Below, one piece after another: positions 32,813 to 39,247 of a DNA stretch of 39,247 bases. The DNA is taken from the NCBI GenBank assembly GCA_964579675.1, contig CAZOIA010000029.1:1-39247 (forward strand), in the 5' to 3' direction. Source of the stretch: CAZOIA01 sp964579675 (lineage in GTDB: Bacteria; Planctomycetota; Phycisphaerae; UBA1845; PWPN01). The position numbers were made by a program, and so were the translations under genes. The notes beneath the pieces are model-generated. The model made no database searches. It worked only from the letters and a program-made list of their open reading frames with translations, and was not told where the DNA came from. Position 1 is the first letter of the stretch. Each line of letters begins with the position of its first letter.

Positions 32813-32850
32813 CTTTACAATTCTTTACACGCAACGGACGCCTCTTTACG
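32813..32850 (+). promoter_or_regulatory. Three-box CpxR-like site upstream of the permease gene
   Basis: CTTTACA starts at 32813 and 32823, and CTTTACG at 32844, with steps of 10 and 21 bp. This is the same order, spacing and third-box base (G) as at 27021. On minus the first two read GTAAA-N5-GTAAA. It lies 39 bases before the GTG start at 32889, right after the tandem repeats. Confidence 0.72.
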
Positions 32851-32888
32851 AAGACGCCGGTTAGATTGTATGGGAGGGTGGCGGGGGT

Positions 32889-34106
32889 GTGGGCATACCC
32901 ATGCTGTTCTGGACCATCGTGAAGCTGTGTCTGCGGAGCCTATGGGCGAATCGCCTTCGCTCCTTCCTGGCCATGCTCGGCATCATCATCGGTGTGGGGG
33001 CGGTCATCGCCATGCTGGCCATCGGCAACGGGGCCCGCAGGCAGGTGCTCTCTCGGATCTCCGCCATGGGAAAGAACCTGCTGGTCGTCACGCCCGGGCA
33101 GAGCGGCTTCCGCGGCGTTGTCTCGGGAACCATGGAGAGTCTCACCCTCGCAGACGCCGAGGCTCTGTGCGGCGTCACCGGCGTCCTCCGCGTCGCTCCG
33201 GTCGTCCACGGCTCGGCGCAGGTCAAGTACGCCAACAGGAACCAGCCGGTTCGCGTGACGGGGACCGCGGAAACCTATTTGCCCATCCGGGACTTCGAGA
33301 TCGACAAGGGCCGCACGTTCACCGAAATGGAAATCGAAATGAGGGCCCGCGTCGTGATCCTCGGTCCCACAACGGTCGAAAACCTCTTCGGGCTGAATGA
33401 TCCGCTGGACGAGATGATCAAGATCAAGGGCATCAACTTCAGAGTCATCGGCGTGACCAAAGCCAAGGGCGACCAGGGTTTCTTCAATCCGGACGATCAG
33501 GCCGTCGTCCCGTATACGACGGCGATGAAACAGCTTCTTGGCCTGGATCACCTGGGCGAGGTCGATGTGCAAGCGGTGGAGGGATCGGACCCCAGCGCCG
33601 TGCAGGAGGCCATCGGCAAGCTGCTCCGCAAGCGTCATCGGATCGAGCCAAGCGCCGATGACGATTTCAACGTCCGCAATCAGGCCGACTTCATCAAGAT
33701 GGCCTCGCAGTTCACTCAGACCTTCACCTACCTGCTCGGGGGGATCGCCAGCGTCTCGCTGCTGGTCGGCGGCATCGGGATCATGAACATCATGCTCGTG
33801 ACCGTGACGGAACGCACGCGGGAAATCGGCATCCGCAAGGCGATCGGGGCGAAAGAACGCAGCATCCTGCTCCAATTCCTGATCGAGACGCTGATTATCA
33901 GCGGTCTGGGAGGCGGGTTCGGGACCGTGCTCGGCCTGGGATCATCCCGCCTGATCGGGGCGTTCACCCCGTTCACGGTCTCCGTCGAGCCATCAAGCAT
34001 TCTGCTGGCGTTGTCGTTTTCGGGCGCGGTCGGTATCTTCTTTGGCTGGTATCCCGCTCGGCGGGCCGCCCTCCTTCACCCCGTCGATGCACTGCGATAC
34101 GAATGA
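32889..34106 (+). CDS. ABC transporter permease, MacB-type
   Basis: The 405-residue product starts at the GTG at 32889 (GGAGGG 11 bases upstream; ATG 32901 also possible). The first transmembrane helix contains WANRLRSFLAMLGIIIGVGAVIAM, the MacB opening. A periplasmic domain (residues 45-270) follows, with LLVVTPGQSGFRGVVSG and later RARVVILGPTTVENLFG. Three C-terminal helices carry VTVTERTREIGIRKAIGAKERSI, the mechanotransmission loop of MacB/FtsX, and GWYPARRAALLHPVDALRYE at the end. It should work with the adaptor at 27262 and ATPase at 28593, from which it is separated by an insert. Its stop overlaps the start of the outer-membrane factor gene. Confidence 0.94.
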   Translation: MGIPMLFWTIVKLCLRSLWANRLRSFLAMLGIIIGVGAVIAMLAIGNGARRQVLSRISAMGKNLLVVTPGQSGFRGVVSGTMESLTLADAEALCGVTGVLRVAPVVHGSAQVKYANRNQPVRVTGTAETYLPIRDFEIDKGRTFTEMEIEMRARVVILGPTTVENLFGLNDPLDEMIKIKGINFRVIGVTKAKGDQGFFNPDDQAVVPYTTAMKQLLGLDHLGEVDVQAVEGSDPSAVQEAIGKLLRKRHRIEPSADDDFNVRNQADFIKMASQFTQTFTYLLGGIASVSLLVGGIGIMNIMLVTVTERTREIGIRKAIGAKERSILLQFLIETLIISGLGGGFGTVLGLGSSRLIGAFTPFTVSVEPSSILLALSFSGAVGIFFGWYPARRAALLHPVDALRYE

Positions 34107-35722
34107 GATGGGCCATGTACTCAGCCCGATTTCTCCTTGTTTACGTGTCGATCTTTGCGTGCGTATCCCTGGCTTCTTGCACGTCGATGGAGACGACAAG
34201 TGTCGTGGACTACATTGGCGTCGTTGGCGCCAGGTCCCGGAGCAGGAACGCGGCAAAGAGTCGACCCGCCATGGTCATCACGCAGCCCGCCGTGTCAACA
34301 TCGAGGTCTGCCTCATTGCCCGCGCCTTTGCAGCTCACCGTGGAAGACGCCATCGTCATGGCGATCGAGAGCAACAGGGAACTGGCGGTCGAACGACTCA
34401 ATCCGCAAATCAGGCGAACCTTCGAGCAGCAGGAACTCGCGGCGTTCGATCCGTTGCTGACGGCCAGTGCAACCTATCAACGCGAGCGCATCACCCGGCC
34501 GCTCACCACCCAGGTTGCCGAAGGCCCGGGTGCCCAAGTCGGAATCCAGGAGTACCTCCCTACCGGCACAACGCTGCAGCTTGACGGCAGCACCAGCGCC
34601 CAACAGGGCGCCTCTGGTGAAGATGACGCCTGGACCTCACGCGTGGAACTGAGTGCCACGCAGGCCCTTCTCCGGGGGGCGGGCCTGGCCGTCAACCTGG
34701 TCGGCGTGCGACAGGCCCGGCTCGACATCCTGACGTCGCAGTACGAGCTTCGCGGCTTCGTCCAGGATCTGGTGGCCGAGGTGGAGAAGACCTACTGGGA
34801 TTACGTGCTCGCTCAGCGACAGATCGAGATCGTCCAGAGTTCCCTGGCCCTTGCCGAGCAGCAGTATGAGGAGACGCGGGAACGAATCCGGATCGGAAAG
34901 CTGGCCGAGGTCGAGTTGGCCGCAGCCGAGGCCGAGGTCGCCTTGCGGCGCGAGGACCTGATCAATGCCAAGAGCCTACTGGAGACAACGCGGCTCAAGC
35001 TGCTGCGGTTGCTGAACCCACAAGATATGGATATGGCTGATGCGCAGATCAGCCTCGCCACGCTGCCGGCCATTCCCGAATCCCCACTGGACGCCGTCGG
35101 CCATCACGTCGAGACCGCGATGCGCCTGAGGCCCGATCTCAATCAGGCCCGCCTGCTCGTACAGCGAAATGAGCTGGAGCTGGTGCGGACGCGCAACGGC
35201 CTGTTGCCCCGGCTCGACTTGTTCATCACCCTCGGAGCCACCGGCTACGCGGGCTCCTTCGGCGACTCGGTCCACAAGACAGGCGACCGCAATTACGACG
35301 TGCTCGTCGGCGTCAGCGGGGACTATCCGCCTCTCAATCGTGAGGCCAGGGCGCAGCATCGCCGGGCCACGCTCGACCGCGATCAGGCTTCCCTGGCTAT
35401 GGACAATCTTGACCAACTCGCCGAGGTGGACGTCCGTTCTGCCTACATCGAGTTGAAACGCGCCCGGGAGCAGGTGCAGGCGACCGCCGCGACCCGCCGA
35501 CTGCAGGAAGAGAAGCTTCGCTCGGAGACAGAGAAGTTCCGCGTCGGCAAGTCAACCACGTTGCTCGTTGCCACGGCCCAGCGCGATTTGCTGTCCAGCC
35601 AACTGTCCGAGGTCGAGGCGGTAGTCACCCATTTGCAGGCATTGATCGAGCTGCGCCGACTCGAAGGCTCCCTCCTCGACCACTGCGGCGTGTCCTGCCC
35701 CGGTGGTGAGCCCGTAAGATGA
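34103..35722 (+). CDS. Outer-membrane efflux factor, TolC family lipoprotein
   Basis: The 539-residue product starts at the ATG at 34103, overlapping the permease stop (ATGA). Its signal has a possible lipobox, LASC, at residue 26. The TolC/OEP repeats are visible: LTVEDAIVMAIESNRELAVE with AFDPLLTASATYQRER; SRVELSATQALLRGAGLAVN; and in the second half LRPDLNQARLLVQRNELELVRT with LLPRLDLFITLG, then RAQHRRATLDRDQASLAMD and long amphipathic helices to the end. The family normally pairs with a periplasmic adaptor, here that at 27262, to complete a tripartite MacAB-TolC-type exporter. Beyond the stop (35723 on) lies a recombinase remnant. Confidence 0.92.
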   Translation: MRWAMYSARFLLVYVSIFACVSLASCTSMETTSVVDYIGVVGARSRSRNAAKSRPAMVITQPAVSTSRSASLPAPLQLTVEDAIVMAIESNRELAVERLNPQIRRTFEQQELAAFDPLLTASATYQRERITRPLTTQVAEGPGAQVGIQEYLPTGTTLQLDGSTSAQQGASGEDDAWTSRVELSATQALLRGAGLAVNLVGVRQARLDILTSQYELRGFVQDLVAEVEKTYWDYVLAQRQIEIVQSSLALAEQQYEETRERIRIGKLAEVELAAAEAEVALRREDLINAKSLLETTRLKLLRLLNPQDMDMADAQISLATLPAIPESPLDAVGHHVETAMRLRPDLNQARLLVQRNELELVRTRNGLLPRLDLFITLGATGYAGSFGDSVHKTGDRNYDVLVGVSGDYPPLNREARAQHRRATLDRDQASLAMDNLDQLAEVDVRSAYIELKRAREQVQATAATRRLQEEKLRSETEKFRVGKSTTLLVATAQRDLLSSQLSEVEAVVTHLQALIELRRLEGSLLDHCGVSCPGGEPVR

Positions 35723-35786
35723 CTACGCTACGTTTGAGGCCTGCCGGCCTGGGGCTTTCCGCGCGCGCACGGGACATGCGGTTGTT

Positions 35787-36020
35787 GGCAACACCCACTG
35801 CCGCTACGCCGCGTCGTTTACGCCGTCCGGTCCCCAGGTGAACGGCAGGATCGGGCTTCGCTGCGCTTCGCCTCGGCAAGCGGCTCCGATCCGCGGTCGT
35901 GGAATACCATCAACGCCTCTCGCCCGGACTTTTCTGCAAGAACGGCCGTTCGGCGAGAAAGTCGAACGGCTTTCTCTTGGGCACATGAAGACTTGTGGCG
36001 CTGAGGGGGCAGTTCAACGA
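35787..36020 (-). mobile_element. Second serine-recombinase C-terminal remnant
   Basis: The minus strand again reads LDSLSLNCPLSATSLHVPKRKPFDFLAERPF, with QKSPGERR before the end. It parallels LECVSLNRALTDVSLVLTNRKPF of the 11014-11685 remnant. DNA similarity continues past the end of the coding part, into GC-rich sequence with the shared motif CTACGCCGCGTCG (CTACGCCACGTCG at 11070). It is much shorter than the first copy and has an extra 30-40 bases at 35850-35890. No other part of the recombinase is present. Confidence 0.72.
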
Positions 36021-36348
36021 TAGCGAGTCGAGGATCACGTGTTTGCCGGTGATCCTTGAACGCTGGCTCTCCGTGCCCGAACGTACTGTCAGCAACGCCG
36101 ACCCGCAAGAGATCACCTACTTTCACGCCGGGGTGACAGCTTTCCTGGCACGCGCATCGCAGAGAGAGGATGAACCAATGTGCATTACCTGTGGCGACGG
36201 ATACTTGCATGTGGTAGATTCCCTATGAAGAAGGCCTGTCGATCAACGACTCATCAAAGCGGCCGACGAGTTGCTGTCCGTGAGTGTTCTCAGCAATTCG
36301 GCAAGAAAGCAGCGGAATAGAGGTCTTCTAGAGGGAAACGCGTTCATA
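36021..36348 (+). other. Intergenic stretch, possible 16-codon ORF
   Basis: Most of this stretch looks non-coding. A small frame at 36178-36228 (MCITCGDGYLHVVDSL) is preceded by GAGAGAGGATGAACC, a fair ribosome site, and contains a Cys-x-x-Cys motif. It could be a leader peptide or chance. No other feature was recognised. Confidence 0.3.
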
Positions 36349-36996
36349 ATGCGTCTGTTGGTGGCGGATAATCACCGCGTCTTTCGTGAAGGGATGGTGG
36401 CACAGCTATCAGGCTGCGGGGAGATCGAGGCAGTGCTGGAGGCGAGCGGCCCGGACAGTGCGGTTCGGGTCTTGGCCATGGAGCGCCCCGATGTGGTACT
36501 GACGGATATTCAGATGCCCGGCCACGATGGCTTCGCGGCCTTTCGTGCCATTCGGGCCTTCGACCCCACCTGCAAAGTGATTGTTCTCAGCGGGTGCGAG
36601 TTCGATTCCTACATCGAGGAAGCGCTCGCTCTGAACGCCGCCGGCTACGTGCTGACGCGCGACGGCCTGGCGGTTCTCAAGCGGGCCATTCGCAAAGTGG
36701 CACGGGGCGGGCAGTACTTCAGCGAGTCGATTATGAGCCGGTTGGGCACGGAAGACGGGCGACTCAAACTGACCAGACCCCGGAGTCTCGCCATCGCGGC
36801 CCTCACGATTCGCGAACGGCAGTTGCTGCGGCACCTGGGCATGGGGGCAAGTCTAAAGGAGGCCGCCGCGACCATGAACGTAAGCTACAAAACCGCCGAC
36901 AACCAAAAAGCCAGCCTGATGCGAAAGCTCGGCATTCATGATCGGGTGGAGCTCGCGCGTTTCGCCATTCGCGAAGGCTGGGTCAGCGTTGCCTGA
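36349..36996 (+). CDS. NarL/FixJ-family response regulator (orphan)
   Basis: The 215-residue product starts at the ATG at 36349 (MRLLVADNHRVFREGMVAQL). The receiver has the phospho-Asp in VVLTDIQMPGHDGF, and a Ser in KVIVLSGCE in place of the usual Ser/Thr. The conserved lysine position reads GYVLTRDGL, so Lys appears replaced by Arg. The LuxR-type helix-turn-helix is canonical (LTIRERQLLRHLGMGASLKE, then TADNQKASLMRKLGI). No histidine kinase gene lies next to it. Atypical receiver residues may mean phosphorylation-independent or altered control. The shadow frames upstream have no start of quality. Confidence 0.9.
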   Translation: MRLLVADNHRVFREGMVAQLSGCGEIEAVLEASGPDSAVRVLAMERPDVVLTDIQMPGHDGFAAFRAIRAFDPTCKVIVLSGCEFDSYIEEALALNAAGYVLTRDGLAVLKRAIRKVARGGQYFSESIMSRLGTEDGRLKLTRPRSLAIAALTIRERQLLRHLGMGASLKEAAATMNVSYKTADNQKASLMRKLGIHDRVELARFAIREGWVSVA

Positions 36997-37093
36997 TGAA
37001 GGACATTCGCCATCCTTGCCGCTTGTCCGCGATGCCTGAGCGGCACCCAGGGCGGCTGATTCTCTGTGTGCGGGGCCCGAAGTCGCCCCATTG

Positions 37094-37663
37094 TCAGCGT
37101 TTGGCGGTGACGCGGGTGGATCTCGTGGATGGGCTTCCGTAGAGCAGAAAGGCAGTTGCCAGCAGGCCGCCGGCCATCATGAGCATCACTGGTCGGCTGG
37201 GGGATTCGGCGAAGAGCCCTCGCCAGGGCCAGGGCGGCAGCCAGCGGATTAGCGAGGTGACCCACGCGGGGCGGTGATTCGGCCGCTCCAGATCGGCGGC
37301 CAGCGGCGGTTCGGGCAACACGATGTCGAGCGGAGTCAGTTCAGCCGCGGGCCAGTGGACCACCTCCTCGCCCTCGGGCCGGTAGTTGAGTTCCCGCCGG
37401 ACGATCCGCTGGTTGACCAGAGGGTCGCCAAGCAAGGCGCGAATCTGTGCCTCGTTCCGGTCCGCCTGGGCCTGAAGATCCGCCACCAGAGCGGCCGCCG
37501 ACCGTTCATGCTCGATGATGTCCTCCGTCTTGCCCCAGATCGGGACCAGCACGCACGGGGCGAATACCGCCATGGCCAGGAAGGTCAGCCACCAGAACAT
37601 GATCGCGTGAGCGGCGGGGGCGACTGGCCGCGGCGTCTCTGAGTTCATCGGGCAGTCATGCAT
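37094..37663 (-). CDS. FtsB/DivIC-like protein with C-terminal second membrane segment
   Basis: The 189-residue product starts at the ATG at 37663, with GGAGG 7 bases upstream. Transmembrane segment 1 (MFWWLTFLAMAVFAPCVLVP) is followed by a short coiled coil (DIIEHERSAAALVADLQAQADRN), then VRRELNYRPEGEEVVHW. This pattern (xxR..LNY..PGE.V) is the signature of FtsB/DivIC septum-formation initiators. The C-terminal half adds a linker and a second hydrophobic segment (VMLMMAGGLLATAFLLYG), which ordinary FtsB lacks. It lies 93 bases downstream of eno on the same strand; eno-ftsB adjacency is widely conserved in other bacteria. Function in a lineage that largely lacks FtsZ is unclear. Confidence 0.75.
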   Translation of the reverse strand: MHDCPMNSETPRPVAPAAHAIMFWWLTFLAMAVFAPCVLVPIWGKTEDIIEHERSAAALVADLQAQADRNEAQIRALLGDPLVNQRIVRRELNYRPEGEEVVHWPAAELTPLDIVLPEPPLAADLERPNHRPAWVTSLIRWLPPWPWRGLFAESPSRPVMLMMAGGLLATAFLLYGSPSTRSTRVTAKR

Positions 37664-37756
37664 CCAGGCACCTCCGTGCGCGGAAGGAAGAGGGGGAGAG
37701 GCGAAGCCAGAGCAAGGCAGCTTTTGCGTCGCTGTCGCTCATTCTGTAACGTGCTG

Positions 37757-39058
<1,302 letters not shown>

Positions 39059-39247
39059 TGGGTGCCTTGCCTTAATAAGGGACTCTCGAACGGCTCGCTC
39101 GTGCTGAGACCGGCCCGCTGCCGGCGCGAGTGATGCAGACTATACGACCTGCACGACTTCGGTCAAGGTCGGGCCCCTCCGGGAAGAGAACGAGGGGTGC
39201 ATGACACTTTGGGCGGCTTGTTGGAAGGCGCCGCCCCCAGGTGTTTC

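Noticed and set aside
32039..32834. Minus-strand frames with repeated MIDDIA-type starts
   Set aside because: They reflect the tandem DNA repeat and have no domain; they look non-coding.
32940..33875. 311-codon minus-strand open frame
   Set aside because: Antisense to the MacB-type permease; composition is that of a shadow frame.

Overview
The window is a GC-rich stretch of bacterial chromosome, most likely from a planctomycete-type organism (Planctomycetota, perhaps Phycisphaerae). That placement is an inference from a PEP-CTERM sorting tail, a secreted CBM9-like/PDZ protein, a URO-D-like protein, a Gfo/Idh remnant, CotH and VTC/DUF4956 proteins, and the density of broken mobile elements. 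No rRNA or tRNA gene was seen.

Layout. 0-8 kb: catabolic and envelope genes. These are the 5' part of an N-acetylneuraminate-lyase-like aldolase, a 5'-truncated conserved protein, a secreted CBM9-like protein with a nested PDZ domain, a secreted parallel beta-helix (pectate-lyase-like) protein, and a sugar-phosphate-type MFS transporter directly followed by a URO-D-fold protein. 8.3-10.7 kb: a compact three-gene operon of a small basic winged-helix-like protein, a ParA-type ATPase and a RelA/SpoT-type alarmone synthetase. It sits between gene debris and looks like an undescribed toxSAS or defence cassette. 10.8-13.7 kb: a debris zone (PEP-CTERM tail, serine-recombinase tail, Gfo/Idh tail, IS21 tail) around an atypical dihydroorotate dehydrogenase.

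14-20.5 kb: a five-gene minus-strand operon, VTC polyphosphate-polymerase domain, DUF4956 membrane protein, membrane-fusion protein, CotH-kinase lipoprotein and outer-membrane factor. It resembles a trans-envelope export or modification machine without a conventional pump. 21-26 kb: a secreted EF-hand/O-methyltransferase fusion, a CpxA/CpxR-like two-component system and a divergent AraC-type regulator. 26-36 kb: a protein with an internal domain duplication, then a MacAB-TolC-like efflux system. The efflux system is split by 3.6 kb carrying a DUF4258/YgiT toxin-antitoxin pair, a P-loop ATPase and tandem hairpin repeats. 36-39 kb: a NarL-type regulator, an FtsB/DivIC-like protein and enolase.

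The unifying observation is a repeated regulatory sequence. Direct repeats of CTTTACA at 10-bp spacing (read on the other strand GTAAA-N5-GTAAA, the known CpxR box) occur upstream of the VTC operon, between the CpxR-like regulator and the AraC gene, upstream of the MacA-like gene, and again upstream of the separated MacB-like permease. The last two sites share the same three-box 10+21 bp geometry. The window therefore seems to contain a Cpx-like envelope-stress regulator together with a local regulon of two trans-envelope systems.

All calls come from reading sequence and translated motifs. No database search or structure prediction was run.
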